Positions 19,137 to 28,268 of a stretch of DNA of 64,000 bases are shown one piece after another. The stretch spans positions 434,001 through 498,000 of the forward strand of contig NZ_KB849625.1 in assembly GCF_000368685.1 (NCBI RefSeq). The letters run 5' to 3'. The translations under genes were made by a program, and so were the position numbers. The DNA is from Acinetobacter baylyi DSM 14961 = CIP 107474. Its GTDB lineage: Bacteria > Pseudomonadota > Gammaproteobacteria > Pseudomonadales > Moraxellaceae. How positions within the stretch are numbered: the stretch's first letter is position 1; each line of letters begins with the position of its first letter. Below the pieces are notes generated by a model. That model did not search any database and was not told where the DNA came from. It saw nothing but the letters and a program-made list of their open reading frames with translations.

Positions 19137-19165
19137 TTGACGTATGAAAGACATAAGCCTATACA
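19137..19165 (+). promoter_or_regulatory. Predicted sigma-70 promoter for mutM
   Basis: TTGACG (19137-19142), a 17-bp spacer and TATACA (19160-19165), about 85 bp before the mutM ATG. Near-consensus by inspection. Confidence 0.6.
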
Positions 19166-19249
19166 TATTAGAGGCTACAATGCGCCCCATCCTTTACAAT
19201 GGACAAGATCGCCCCCATATTAGCGTTGGTTGATAGAGTTGAGCTAAAG

Positions 19250-20068
19250 ATGCCTGAATTACCTGAAGTTGAAACGACAAAAACAAGCCTGTTACCTTTA
19301 CTGAACCAACGTGTCAAATCTGTGCAAGTCAGAGACTCCCGATTACGCTGGCCTATTCCCGAAGATATTTCTCGTCTTGCTGGACAGCGTTTAACGAGTC
19401 TAAAGCGACGCTCCAAATATATTTTGGCCGAATTTGAAACAGATCAAATGCTGTGGCATTTAGGCATGTCAGGCAGCTTTCGTGTGGCGACAGCAGCAGA
19501 TGAACTACGTAAACATGATCATCTGATTTTAACATTCGATGATGGCACCGAGTTGCGTTATCACGATCCACGGCGTTTTGGCTGCATTTTATGGCTGAAT
19601 GAAGAATCACAAAGCAAGCTACTTAATCCACTTGGCCCAGAGCCTTTAAGTGAAGATTTTAATGCAGACTATCTTTACCAAAAGTTAAAATCCAAGCAAG
19701 TCGGCATAAAAATTGCACTTATGGATAATCATGTCGTGGTAGGCGTAGGTAATATTTACGCGACAGAAAGCCTGTTTAATTTAGGAATTCACCCTGCCCA
19801 GCCTGCCAGTAGTTTGAGTAAGCCTCAAATTCTGGCTTTAGTTCAAGAAATCAAACGTATTTTAAAATTTGCGATTGAGCTGGGTGGTTCAACTTTACGA
19901 GACTATACCAATGCAATGGGCGAAAACGGTTATTTCCAGCAAACACTTTTGGCTTATGGCCGTGCAGGTGAAATGTGCGTAAACTGCGAAACACCTTTAG
20001 AAAATCTAAAACTTGGACAACGCGCCAGTGTGTTCTGCCCTCAATGTCAGCCATTAAAGCGAAAATAA
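19250..20068 (+). CDS. mutM: Formamidopyrimidine-DNA glycosylase
   Basis: Base-excision repair enzyme that removes 8-oxoguanine and Fapy lesions and nicks the strand. The start at 19250 is fixed by biology: it places the catalytic Pro2 and Glu3 at the N-terminus (MPELPEVETTK), while the frame reads open 17 codons further. The C-terminal zinc finger is complete ('CVNCETPLENL' and 'FCPQCQ'). 272 aa fits the family (269 in E. coli). It is followed 35 bp later by the parvulin gene, probably cotranscribed. Confidence 0.96.
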   Translation: MPELPEVETTKTSLLPLLNQRVKSVQVRDSRLRWPIPEDISRLAGQRLTSLKRRSKYILAEFETDQMLWHLGMSGSFRVATAADELRKHDHLILTFDDGTELRYHDPRRFGCILWLNEESQSKLLNPLGPEPLSEDFNADYLYQKLKSKQVGIKIALMDNHVVVGVGNIYATESLFNLGIHPAQPASSLSKPQILALVQEIKRILKFAIELGGSTLRDYTNAMGENGYFQQTLLAYGRAGEMCVNCETPLENLKLGQRASVFCPQCQPLKRK

Positions 20069-20103
20069 TGTGTATCTTTAAGATCACAAGCGAGGTTTAA
20101 TTC

Positions 20104-20391
20104 ATGCAAACAGCCATCGTGCGACATATTTTAGTTAAAGACAAAGATTTGGCCGATCAGCTAAAAAAGAAAATTCAGGATGGTGCAGATTTCACTAAGA
20201 TTGCCAAGCAGTATTCAACCTGTAATTCTGCCAAACGTGGTGGTGAACTTGGTGAAGTTAAAAAAGGTCAACTGGTTCCTGTCATTGATAAACTGGTATT
20301 TAGTGCCGCTGAACGCGTATTACATGGACCAATCAAAAGCCAGTTTGGTTTCCATTTGGTCGAGATTAAATTTAGAACAGATTTTCGTTGA
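20104..20391 (+). CDS. ppiC: Parvulin peptidyl-prolyl isomerase, PpiC type
   Basis: A minimal cytoplasmic parvulin of 95 aa with no signal peptide, catalysing cis/trans isomerisation of prolyl bonds. Family motifs are 'RHILVKD' at the N-terminus, 'QYSTCNSAKRGGELGEVKKG' in the middle and 'QFGFHLVEI' at the C-terminus. Length matches E. coli PpiC (93 aa). It follows mutM closely. Confidence 0.92.
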   Translation: MQTAIVRHILVKDKDLADQLKKKIQDGADFTKIAKQYSTCNSAKRGGELGEVKKGQLVPVIDKLVFSAAERVLHGPIKSQFGFHLVEIKFRTDFR

Positions 20392-20396
20392 ATAAA

Positions 20397-20430
20397 AGGC
20401 TTAAGCACTTTAAGTATTTAAGCCTTATTT
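20397..20430. terminator. Terminator between ppiC and convergent gene
   Basis: aaggcttaa (20397-20405) pairs with ttaagcctt (20418-20426), followed by ATTT; it lies between two convergent genes and can act in both directions. Confidence 0.8.
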
Positions 20431-20432
20431 AA

Positions 20433-20780
20433 TCAGTTTGAGCTGAATTTCGCATTGGGATTCATCTGATAGGTCCATGCCTGTATCCATTGGTTTGAGT
20501 CGAGTAAGACATCAATCATGACACGTTCATACTGAAAACCTTCAAATTCATCCAGCATTTGCCAATGATCTTCAAGCTGATCACTACTAAAAACCAATCC
20601 TTCGACCTGTGGTGCAGAAGAATCTAGCACAATCGCAGGTAGTCCCTGATCTGGCCCCCAATCCAAGGTATGAATGACACCATGTACATAGCCAGTTTGC
20701 CATTCACCATTGAGCTTCGCCAAAATATGGGCATTGGGCTGATCAGGTCGTAACGTGCCATAAGCAAATAATCTATTCAT
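20433..20780 (-). CDS. Gamma-glutamylcyclotransferase family protein
   Basis: A 115-aa protein of the GGCT/AIG2-like fold. It begins with the substrate-binding loop 'LFAYGTLR' and contains 'VEGLVFSS' and the acidic 'LDEFEGFQYER', where the catalytic Glu lies. Members cyclise gamma-glutamyl amines to 5-oxoproline, but many small bacterial ones are uncharacterised. Start ATG; single gene. Confidence 0.88.
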   Translation of the reverse strand: MNRLFAYGTLRPDQPNAHILAKLNGEWQTGYVHGVIHTLDWGPDQGLPAIVLDSSAPQVEGLVFSSDQLEDHWQMLDEFEGFQYERVMIDVLLDSNQWIQAWTYQMNPNAKFSSN

Positions 20781-20879
20781 CTACAGCTTATCCTTCATTT
20801 TTAACAGTCGTGTTTAATTGCTGGTCATAATCTCAAATTTTTAAGAAAAATCCATGCCAGAATCAAACGATTCATATAA

Positions 20880-20906
20880 AAAAACGGTACGCACCGCGTA
20901 CCGTTT
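20880..20906. terminator. Intrinsic terminator after mscL
   Basis: aaaacggtacg / cgtaccgtttt, 11-bp stem with a short loop, 30 bp beyond the mscL stop on the minus strand. The symmetric A/T ends allow both directions. Confidence 0.85.
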
Positions 20907-20935
20907 TCACAAGCAACCGCTTAATGATGAATCAG

Positions 20936-21376
20936 TTAAACCTGAGGACGATTTTTTAATTCATCACGAATTTCACGCAGAAGTGCGATATCTTCCGGGG
21001 TTGGTGCTGGTGCTGCAGGTGCTTCTTCCTGCTTACGACGCATACGGTTAATGAGTTTCACCATTAAGAATACAACCCATGCCAAAATAATGAAGTTAAT
21101 TAAAATGGTTAAGAAATTACCATAAGTGAGTACATTCACACCCGCTTTTTGTAATGCATCCAATGATTGTAGATTATCAGGGTTGTTGCCCAATACAACA
21201 AATTTCTGGGTAAAATCGACACCACCACCCGTAATGACAGTAATCAATGGCATGATAATATCTTTCACCAATGAATCGACAATTTTACCAAAAGCACCAC
21301 CAATGATGACACCCACAGCCAAATCAATCATATTGCCTTTAACGGCAAATTCTCTAAATTCTTGAATAATACTCAT
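20936..21376 (-). CDS. mscL: Large-conductance mechanosensitive channel
   Basis: Homopentameric inner-membrane channel that opens under osmotic downshock. 146 aa with the N-terminal amphipathic helix ('[13 protein letters not shown]'), TM1 ('[18 protein letters not shown]' type, here '[18 protein letters not shown]'), a periplasmic loop, TM2 ('[19 protein letters not shown]') and a cytoplasmic bundle ending '[11 protein letters not shown]'. The loop is slightly longer than in E. coli (136 aa). Single gene with its own terminator. Confidence 0.96.
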   Translation of the reverse strand: MSIIQEFREFAVKGNMIDLAVGVIIGGAFGKIVDSLVKDIIMPLITVITGGGVDFTQKFVVLGNNPDNLQSLDALQKAGVNVLTYGNFLTILINFIILAWVVFLMVKLINRMRRKQEEAPAAPAPTPEDIALLREIRDELKNRPQV

Positions 21377-21595
21377 CTAAATTCTCCAGCTAGGCAACTT
21401 GCCCACTTTGTTTCTAATTACATTTTTTAGTAAATGTAACTTTTATTGATATATGAAATTCAATGTAATGTTTTTTCTAGAAAAAGAAAGATATGTCACA
21501 TTTTAACAACATAACTTGTATTTGACTGATTAAATACCACACTCAGCAAATTAAGTAATGGATTACTTCTTCCTTTTTATCATAAAAATATGCCA

Positions 21596-21627
21596 TAAAA
21601 AAAAACCGCTAAAGCAAATTTAGCGGT
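21596..21627 (-). terminator. Intrinsic terminator after typA
   Basis: accgctaaa / tttagcggt stem with a GCAAA loop; on the minus strand it is followed by a T-run (A8 on the plus strand). It lies 26 bp past the typA stop. Confidence 0.85.
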
Positions 21628-21652
21628 CTTTTGATGACTTAATCAAACCGAC

Positions 21653-23485
21653 TTATGCGCGATTACGCTTACGTTCGTTTTCAGTCAAATAACGCTTACG
21701 AATACGGATCGATTTTGGCGTTACTTCAACCAACTCATCGTCTTCAATGAATTCAAGCGCTTGTTCAAGCGTGTATTCAATTGCAGGCGTAAGCGTCAAC
21801 GCATCGTCCGTACCAGACGCACGTACGTTGGTTAACTGTTTCGCTTTGGTTGGGTTAACCACCATATCGTCTGAACGTGAGTTAATTCCCACGATCATAC
21901 CTTCATAAACTTCAAGCTGTGGCTTAGCAAACAAACGACCACGGTCTTGCAAGCTAAACAATGCATAGCCCAAGCAAGTCCCTTGAACCATTGAAATCAA
22001 CACACCGTTTTGACGCTTCGCAACAGTACCTTGTTTCACAGGACCATAATGCGAGAAGCTTGACGTCATGATTCCTGTACCAGACGTCATGGTCAAGAAT
22101 TCAGAACGGAAACCAATCAAACCACGCGATGGAACAGTTGCTTCAATACGGATACGGCCTTTACCATCCACTTCCATATTGGTCATTTCGCCTTTACGAT
22201 GGCCCATTTGTTCCATCACAGCGCCTTGATGCTGTTCTTCTACGTCAAACGTTACGTTTTCGTAAGGTTCTTGCTTTTCACCATCAATTTCTTTGATGAT
22301 CACTTGTGGACGCGATACACCCAACTCGAAACCTTCACGACGCATGTTTTCAATTAAAACTGAAAGGTGAAGCTCACCACGGCCAGATACTTTGAAGCGG
22401 TCTGGACTGTCAGTATCTTCTACGCGAAGTGCTACGTTGTGAATCAATTCACGATCAAGACGTTCACGAATATTACGTGAAGTCACGAACTTACCTTCTT
22501 TACCAGCAAACGGTGAGTTGTTCACTTGGAAGGTCATCGATACAGTCGGTTCATCAACAGACAATGGCGGTAATGCTTCTACATTTTTAGGATCACAAAT
22601 GGTGTCTGAAATGTTGAGTGCATCAATACCAGTGATACACACGATGTCACCCGCAGATGCAGATTCAACATCAATACGCTCAAGACCATGATAGCCCATG
22701 ATTTTCAAAATACGGCCGTTACGTGTATTGCCTTCTTTGTCAATCACAGTCACAGGTGTATTTAATTTCACTGAACCACGCTGAATACGACCAACACCGA
22801 TAACACCAACGAAGCTGTTATAGTCAAGTGAAGAAATTTGCATCTGGAATGGACCATCTGCATCAACTGCTGGTGGTTCAACGATATCTACAATCGTTTC
22901 AAACAACGGGGTCATGTCTTCAGCCAATTCTTCTGGTGAAGGACCTGCAACACCACGTAAGCCTGAAGCGTAAACGATTGGAAAGTCTAACTGTTCATCA
23001 GTCGCACCAAGATTATCAAACAAGTCAAATACTTGATCGATGACCCAGTCTGGACGCGCACTTGGTTTGTCAACTTTGTTGATAATCACGATTGGTTTCA
23101 AACCACGTGCAAACGCTTTTTGAGTTACAAAGCGAGTTTGCGGCATTGGACCTTCTTGAGAGTCAACCAGCAACAATACACAGTCAACCATCGACATCAC
23201 ACGTTCAACTTCGCCACCGAAGTCGGCGTGTCCCGGGGTGTCCACGATGTTGATACGGTATTCAGTGTCGGTACGTTTATCTAACCACTTGATTGACGTA
23301 TTTTTTGCAAGAATGGTAATACCACGCTCACTTTCAAGCGCATTCGAGTCCATGACACGCTCAATCTCACCCGCGCGATCGCCAAGTGCACCTGATTGTT
23401 GAAGAAGTTTATCGACAAGGGTAGTTTTCCCGTGGTCGACGTGTGCAATAATTGCAATATTGCGGAGATTTTTGATATCTGACAT
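21653..23485 (-). CDS. typA: Translational GTPase TypA/BipA
   Basis: Ribosome-associated GTPase that helps 50S assembly and stress adaptation, especially in the cold. 610 aa. G motifs are '[10 protein letters not shown]' (G1, about residues 14-23), 'RGIT' (G2), 'DTPGHADFG' (G3) and 'NKVD' (G4). EF-G-like domains II, III and V follow, then the TypA-specific C-terminal domain with '[13 protein letters not shown]'. Full length and intact. It is divergent from the purine permease gene. Confidence 0.96.
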   Translation of the reverse strand: MSDIKNLRNIAIIAHVDHGKTTLVDKLLQQSGALGDRAGEIERVMDSNALESERGITILAKNTSIKWLDKRTDTEYRINIVDTPGHADFGGEVERVMSMVDCVLLLVDSQEGPMPQTRFVTQKAFARGLKPIVIINKVDKPSARPDWVIDQVFDLFDNLGATDEQLDFPIVYASGLRGVAGPSPEELAEDMTPLFETIVDIVEPPAVDADGPFQMQISSLDYNSFVGVIGVGRIQRGSVKLNTPVTVIDKEGNTRNGRILKIMGYHGLERIDVESASAGDIVCITGIDALNISDTICDPKNVEALPPLSVDEPTVSMTFQVNNSPFAGKEGKFVTSRNIRERLDRELIHNVALRVEDTDSPDRFKVSGRGELHLSVLIENMRREGFELGVSRPQVIIKEIDGEKQEPYENVTFDVEEQHQGAVMEQMGHRKGEMTNMEVDGKGRIRIEATVPSRGLIGFRSEFLTMTSGTGIMTSSFSHYGPVKQGTVAKRQNGVLISMVQGTCLGYALFSLQDRGRLFAKPQLEVYEGMIVGINSRSDDMVVNPTKAKQLTNVRASGTDDALTLTPAIEYTLEQALEFIEDDELVEVTPKSIRIRKRYLTENERKRNRA

Positions 23486-23663
23486 GAAAATTCGATAAGC
23501 CTAAAACTTGAGGGCAAATTATACAGAAAAATCCTACATAAAAGTAGTGACACTTTATTGACATTAACGCGTTTTTTTTCATCCATCGCCTTTTATCTTT
23601 TATTATCAGTACTAACTCGATTAGAATACCGCCAACTTGTTGTACCAGACTTGATGATTTTAG

Positions 23664-25037
23664 ATGTCCGATCTCCCTCAATCTCCCCCAAAACGTCCCG
23701 AGCAACTCGATTTGATCTATGGTTTAGATGATCGACCTGCCCCATTCGTGTCCTTTTTGGCTGCATTACAGCATTTACTTGCTATTATTGTTCCAATTGT
23801 GACGCCAGGCTTGTTAATTTGTCTGGCACTGGGTGTTTCTCGTGAAGAAACCAATATGATCTTGTCGATGTCATTGGTGATTTCTGGCGTCGCCACATTT
23901 TTACAATGTAAAAAAGTCGGTCCTTTAGGTGCTGGTCTTTTGATTGTTCAAGGCACCAGTTTTAACTTCATTGGCCCGATTATTGGCATCGGCTCTACAA
24001 TGGTGGCAGCTGGAACTCCAGTCAATCAGGTGATGGCTGCCATTTTTGGTGTAGTGATTGCTGGCTCGTTTATTGAAATGGGCGTTTCGCGTATTTTGCC
24101 CTGGATCAAAAAGCTGATTACCCCACTCGTCACTGGCATTGTAGTATTACTGATTGGACTCACATTAATTAAAGAAGGCCTGATCAGTATGGGCGGTGGT
24201 TATCAAGCCATGCAGGATCAAACCTTTGCCAGCAGCGATAACCTGATTATGTCATGTACGGTTTTGGCAATTATTATTTTACTCAATCGTATTCAGGTGA
24301 TCTGGGTCAAAAGTTCTGCCATCCTGATTGCCTTGATCGTGGGATATATTCTTGCAGGTTTTATGGGACATTTAAATTTTTCAGGTTTACATGAAACGCC
24401 TTTGATTCAGATTCCAACCCCAATGCATTTTGGACTGAGTTTTTCCTGGAGCCTATTTATTCCAATGGCTTTTATCTATCTGGTGACGTCTCTTGAAGCG
24501 ATTGGTGATATTACTGCTACCAGCAAGCTTTCTAATCAACCTGTAGATGGCCCAGTATGGATGAAACGAATTAAAGGTGGTGTGCTGGTCAATGGTGCAA
24601 ATTCATTTTTGGCGGGTCTATTTAATACTTTCCCAAGCTCAGTGTTTGCACAAAACAATGGGGTGATTCAGCTCACAGGCGTTGCCAGTCGCTACGTAGG
24701 TATCTGGATCGCAGTGTTACTCATGTTGCTTGGATTATTTCCTGCTGTCGCAGGCATCATTCAAGCCGTACCACAAGCTGTTTTAGGCGGTGCTGTGATG
24801 GTAATGTTTGGTGCAGTCGCAGCTTCTGGTATTAATATTTTGTCTGGTATTCATTTGGATCGACGTGCCTTACTCATTATTGCGATTTCATTGGCACTAG
24901 GTTTAGGTGTTGCACAAGTCCCGCAAATTTTAGAGCATTTACCAGCGTTGTTTAAAAATATCTTTAGCTCTGGCGTAGCTACAGGTGGTATTGCAGCGCT
25001 GATACTGAATATTATATTGCCTGAACACAAACAATAA
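23664..25037 (+). CDS. Purine permease, NCS2 family
   Basis: A 457-aa inner-membrane symporter of the nucleobase-cation symporter-2 family, with about 12-14 hydrophobic segments. The NCS2 signature 'QGTSFNFIGPIIGIG' follows TM3, and the second substrate motif is 'NTFPSSVFAQNNGVIQLTGV'. The latter (with 'SSVFAQNNGVI') resembles the xanthine/urate branch (XanP/UacT) more than uracil carriers. Substrate is therefore probably xanthine or urate. Single gene with a downstream terminator. Confidence 0.88.
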   Translation: MSDLPQSPPKRPEQLDLIYGLDDRPAPFVSFLAALQHLLAIIVPIVTPGLLICLALGVSREETNMILSMSLVISGVATFLQCKKVGPLGAGLLIVQGTSFNFIGPIIGIGSTMVAAGTPVNQVMAAIFGVVIAGSFIEMGVSRILPWIKKLITPLVTGIVVLLIGLTLIKEGLISMGGGYQAMQDQTFASSDNLIMSCTVLAIIILLNRIQVIWVKSSAILIALIVGYILAGFMGHLNFSGLHETPLIQIPTPMHFGLSFSWSLFIPMAFIYLVTSLEAIGDITATSKLSNQPVDGPVWMKRIKGGVLVNGANSFLAGLFNTFPSSVFAQNNGVIQLTGVASRYVGIWIAVLLMLLGLFPAVAGIIQAVPQAVLGGAVMVMFGAVAASGINILSGIHLDRRALLIIAISLALGLGVAQVPQILEHLPALFKNIFSSGVATGGIAALILNIILPEHKQ

Positions 25038-25058
25038 CTTAGGTAATTCAACAGATTT

Positions 25059-25083
25059 GCCCAGTATTGACTGGGCTTTGTTA
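25059..25083 (+). terminator. Intrinsic terminator after purine permease
   Basis: gcccagt (25059-25065) and actgggc (25070-25076) with a 4-base loop, followed by TTTG and further T residues. Confidence 0.75.
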
Positions 25084-25100
25084 TTCATGAGAGACACAAG

Positions 25101-26117
25101 ATGGACCCACGTAGTGAAGTGGTACTTCGGCAGCAACAATATCTGGCTATCAAGATTTTACTGATTAACCCTCCTGCCGATGAACTTGCGCAGCAGCTTG
25201 CACATAAACATCAAGTTTCGGTATGGACTTGGAATTTTGCAGATCACCAATACTTTCAACATCAGTCGATTCAATCTGATTTTGCTGTCACTTTTCCAGA
25301 TCAGATACCAGATCAGGTGATTATTTTTGTACCAAAGTCAAAAGAGCTATTAAGTTATCTATTACATGTAGTGGTGAGTCATCTTCCTGCTGGACAGCAT
25401 ATTTTTTTGGTGGGTGAAAAAAAAGGGGGGGTAGAACGTGCATCAAAGCAATTACAAAGCTACGGAAAAACAGTCAAACTCGACAGCGCTCGTCATTGCC
25501 AGCTCTGGCAAACTACGATCGAAACCACAGAACAGCTCAAACCACTTGAACAATGGCTAAAACATTATTCTGTAAAAAATGAAAATATACAGCTAGAAAT
25601 TTACGCCTTACCTGGCGTGTTTAGTCAGAATCATCTCGATATTGGCACGGCCGTACTCCTACCTTATCTAAACCAGATAAAATTGGGTAAAATTGCCGAC
25701 TTTGGTTGTGGTGCAGGGGTCATCAGTGCATATCTGGCTCAACTGAGTCCGCACAATGAAATTCATGCACTAGATATTGATGCTTTTGCACTTCGATCTA
25801 CCGAATTCACATTTCAGCGCAATGGATTAGCATCTGAACGTCTGCATCTGCATGCTGTGACTGGCATTCAGGATGCACCGAAAGCGCTTGATGTTATTGT
25901 GAGTAATCCACCCTTCCATCAAGGGATCCATACAGATTATTCAGCCAGCGAAGGATTGTGTAAAACAGCTAAACAGCACTTGAATACGAGTGGCGAATTG
26001 TGGATAGTGGCGAACCGTTTTTTAAATTATCCTCTTTTGATCGAACAAACCTTTGGCCAGTGTCAAGTAAAAACCGATCAACAAGGATTCAAAATTCTCT
26101 ATGCCAAAGCGACTTAA
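25101..26117 (+). CDS. rsmC: 16S rRNA m2G1207 methyltransferase RsmC
   Basis: Methylates G1207 of 16S rRNA in the 30S subunit. 338 aa with the two-domain RsmC layout: a degenerate N-terminal methyltransferase-like domain (about 1-160) and a catalytic C-terminal domain. The SAM motif is 'DFGCGAG' at 200-206 and the catalytic motif N269-P-P-F272 ('[15 protein letters not shown]'). An A8G7 homopolymer lies in the N-terminal part (codons near residues 106-110) and could cause slippage. The frame is intact. Confidence 0.93.
   Translation: MDPRSEVVLRQQQYLAIKILLINPPADELAQQLAHKHQVSVWTWNFADHQYFQHQSIQSDFAVTFPDQIPDQVIIFVPKSKELLSYLLHVVVSHLPAGQHIFLVGEKKGGVERASKQLQSYGKTVKLDSARHCQLWQTTIETTEQLKPLEQWLKHYSVKNENIQLEIYALPGVFSQNHLDIGTAVLLPYLNQIKLGKIADFGCGAGVISAYLAQLSPHNEIHALDIDAFALRSTEFTFQRNGLASERLHLHAVTGIQDAPKALDVIVSNPPFHQGIHTDYSASEGLCKTAKQHLNTSGELWIVANRFLNYPLLIEQTFGQCQVKTDQQGFKILYAKAT
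25417..25431 (+). repeat. A8G7 homopolymer tract inside rsmC
   Basis: Eight A followed by seven G in the reading frame of rsmC (encoding E-K-K-G-G). Such contiguous tracts are prone to polymerase or ribosome slippage, and to sequencing error. Confidence 0.9.
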
Positions 26118-26135
26118 GGAATGTAAGGAATTTTC

Positions 26136-27599
26136 ATGAGCGAAACCACTCAACCTGATCAGCTCCAGCGCAAGCTCGGTGCTCGTCATCTTAATATGAT
26201 TGCCATTGGCGGCTCCATTGGCACAGGTTTATTCCTTGCATCTGGCTCAACCATCGCAAATGCGGGACCAGGCGGCGCCCTGCTGGCATACGTACTCATC
26301 GGCATCATGATTTATTTTCTCATGACCAGTCTCGGTGAACTAGCGACTCATAATCCCACTTCAGGGGCATTTTTTACGTATGGCAATCGTTATGTAGAAG
26401 AGGGATTCGGGTTCGCATTAGGATGGAACTACTGGTATAACTGGGCCATTACTGTGGCATTTGAGCTAGTGGCAGTCCAGTTTATTATGAAATTCTGGTT
26501 TCCAGATATTCCAGGTTTTTACTGGAGTGCTATTTTCTTGGTGGTGATTTTTGCCATCAATGCCATGACCGTTAAAGGTTTTGGTGAAAGTGAATTCTGG
26601 TTTTCAATGGTCAAGGTCGTTGCCATCATTGCCTTTATTATTATTGGTATGGCCATGATTATTAAAATCATGATGACCCCAAATATGGCAACCTTTGGTA
26701 ACTGGACCTATAAAGATGCACCGTTTGTAGGGGGGTTACAAGCTATGATTGGTGTGGCCATGATTGCAGGATTCTCATTTCAGGGAACGGAAATGGTCGG
26801 TGTTGCGGCAGGTGAGTCTAAAGATCCAAAACGTACAATTCCGCTTGCGATTAAACAGATTTTCTGGCGAATTCTGCTATTTTATGTGGTGTGTATTTTC
26901 ATCATTGGGACCTTGGTCAGCTACGATGACCCGCGTCTACTTCAAGCTGCACATAGCTCAGATATTGCCTTGTCACCTTTTACCCTGCTGTATGAAAAAG
27001 CGGGCTTTGCCTTTGCTGCAAGCCTGATGAATGCGGTGATTTTAACGGCGATTTTATCGGCTGGAAACTCAGGCATGTACTCTTCTACCCGTATGCTTTG
27101 GGATATGGCAAAAGAAGGACGTGCACCTAAATGGTTTGCAAAGCTTGACCGTCGTGGCGTGCCCATGAACGCCCTATATGCAACAACTGCAATTGCAGCA
27201 CTCTGCTTTTTAACTACATTTATTGGTGAACAGGAAGTCTTTAACTGGCTACTGAATATGTCTGGGATGTGTGGTTTTATTGTTTGGCTAGGGATTGCGA
27301 TTTCACATTATCGCTTCCGCAAAGGTTATATCGCCCAAGGTTATAAACTTGAAGATCTCGCCTATCGAGCCAAATTTTTTCCTTTTGCACCCTGGTTTGC
27401 CTTTATTTTATGTTCGATTATTATTCTGGGACAAAATTATCAGGCGATATTAGGCGGTAAAATAGACTGGACTGGATTGTTATCCACCTATATCAGTATT
27501 CCACTCTTTTTAATCATTTGGCTTGGTTATAAATGGAAATATAAAACCAAGCTCATTCCTTATCAAGAAATGAATGTGAAAGCAGGTAAAGAAGATTGA
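26136..27599 (+). CDS. lysP: Lysine-specific permease LysP
   Basis: Amino-acid/proton symporter (APC superfamily, 12 TM, 487 aa). The sequence follows E. coli LysP closely as I remember it: 'RHLNMIAIGGSIGTGLF' in TM1, 'VEEGFGFALGWNYWYNWA', 'GFSFQGTEMVGVAAGES' in TM6 and 'ILSAGNSGMYSSTRML' in TM8. Those segments favour lysine over aromatic or GABA carriers. Starts 18 bp after rsmC with AAGGAA upstream, so the two may be cotranscribed. Confidence 0.88.
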   Translation: MSETTQPDQLQRKLGARHLNMIAIGGSIGTGLFLASGSTIANAGPGGALLAYVLIGIMIYFLMTSLGELATHNPTSGAFFTYGNRYVEEGFGFALGWNYWYNWAITVAFELVAVQFIMKFWFPDIPGFYWSAIFLVVIFAINAMTVKGFGESEFWFSMVKVVAIIAFIIIGMAMIIKIMMTPNMATFGNWTYKDAPFVGGLQAMIGVAMIAGFSFQGTEMVGVAAGESKDPKRTIPLAIKQIFWRILLFYVVCIFIIGTLVSYDDPRLLQAAHSSDIALSPFTLLYEKAGFAFAASLMNAVILTAILSAGNSGMYSSTRMLWDMAKEGRAPKWFAKLDRRGVPMNALYATTAIAALCFLTTFIGEQEVFNWLLNMSGMCGFIVWLGIAISHYRFRKGYIAQGYKLEDLAYRAKFFPFAPWFAFILCSIIILGQNYQAILGGKIDWTGLLSTYISIPLFLIIWLGYKWKYKTKLIPYQEMNVKAGKED

Positions 27600-27613
27600 T
27601 ATTTCATGCTGAT

Positions 27614-27641
27614 TTGACAATTCTGTTGAGTTTATTATGAT
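27614..27641 (+). promoter_or_regulatory. Strong predicted sigma-70 promoter
   Basis: TTGACA (27614-27619), 16-bp spacer, TATGAT (27636-27641), 14 bp downstream of the lysP stop. It is the best promoter match noticed in the window and precedes a 9-codon ORF, two hairpins and a terminator. Confidence 0.65.
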
Positions 27642-27706
27642 AACGAGCAAGATTTAACCATTTTCATAATTTTTATTTGAATTGGCAAACTATAGGAGTA
27701 AGCAGC

Positions 27707-27736
27707 ATGTCGAACTTTAGGAAATTCTTTAAATAA
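27707..27736 (+). CDS. Nine-codon Phe-rich ORF
   Basis: ATG to TAA encoding M-S-N-F-R-K-F-F-K, preceded by AGGAG at a good distance (AGGAGTAAGCAGC-ATG). Three of nine residues are Phe. It looks like a translated leader peptide, but no Phe-related gene follows. Existence is inferred only from the ribosome binding site and the surrounding promoter and terminator. Confidence 0.35.
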   Translation: MSNFRKFFK

Positions 27737-27795
27737 TTGGCACGTTGTCAGCTCACGGACAAGTGTCCAGATCGCTTGTCCGAATGCTCTAAATC

Positions 27796-27821
27796 AAACC
27801 TGGCATTCGTCAGGTTTTTTT
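27796..27821 (+). terminator. Intrinsic terminator of the mini-transcript
   Basis: aaacctg (27796-27802) / caggttt (27811-27817) with an 8-base loop, followed by T residues to 27821. Confidence 0.8.
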
Positions 27822-27995
27822 GTGTCTGTTCATAGGTGTTGAAAATTTACCAATACGACACCACTTATGAGTATACAAAATGCGTTAACTAGCATTGGCA
27901 GCGTAGTCACGATAATCATCAATAGTAACGATCAGAGTATGAAATATATCAAACACGTTATCTCTACCCTAAAACTAAATTTATAGGATCATTTA

Positions 27996-28157
27996 ATGAA
28001 ACTCAAAAACACCTCTCAAGTCAGAGCAAGAAATAAAGTTGCTCTTTCGCCATTGCTGCATAAAAGCGGATTACATGAAACCGAACAACCACGTGCCCAG
28101 CATCGCAAGGATCGTAAGCAAGCCAAACAATGGTTAAGACATACCAACTTTGAATAA
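27996..28157 (+). CDS. Small basic protein (53 aa)
   Basis: An ORF of 53 codons starting MKLKNTSQVRARNKVALSPL and ending in a basic run with 'RAQHRKDRKQAKQWLR'. It is strongly basic and has no membrane segment, so nucleic-acid or ribosome binding is a guess. A TAGGAT site lies 8 bases before the ATG. I do not recognise a family; a loose resemblance to small ribosome-associated rescue proteins is too weak to name. It lies between the mini-transcript and ompA. Confidence 0.55.
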   Translation: MKLKNTSQVRARNKVALSPLLHKSGLHETEQPRAQHRKDRKQAKQWLRHTNFE

Positions 28158-28220
28158 TTGTTATAACTTGATCAATAGATTTAAATGAAGGAATAAAACA
28201 TGAAAATTTTAGCACAAATA

Positions 28221-28251
28221 AAAAAGCAGCTCCGAAGAGCTGCTTTTTTTT
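28221..28251. terminator. Bidirectional terminator at ompA 3' end
   Basis: aaaaagcagctc / gagctgctttttt with a CGAA tetraloop, flanked by A and T runs. It lies 18 bp beyond the ompA stop and also ends plus-strand transcription from the small-ORF side. Confidence 0.9.
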
Positions 28252-28268
28252 ATCTGATCAAACTCAAA

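Larger units (their letters stand above)
27648..27821 (+). ncRNA. Possible leader/sRNA of about 170 nt
   Basis: Compact unit defined by a near-consensus promoter and a terminator. Inside are a 9-codon ORF, a hairpin cggacaag / cttgtccg (27756-27763, 27775-27782) and the terminator hairpin. The segment gaatgc (27782-27787) can pair with gcattc (27803-27808) in the terminator loop, which offers an alternative fold. It could be a small RNA, a peptide-coding mRNA or an attenuated leader. I know no named RNA that matches. Confidence 0.4.

Noticed and set aside
16851..19137. Iron (Fur) regulation of the TonB receptor
   Set aside because: I looked for a Fur-type palindrome in the upstream region and found only a short AT palindrome near 19098, not a Fur box.
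20854..21051. Plus-strand ORF of 65 codons
   Set aside because: It crosses the mscL terminator and reads antisense into mscL; composition is not convincing.
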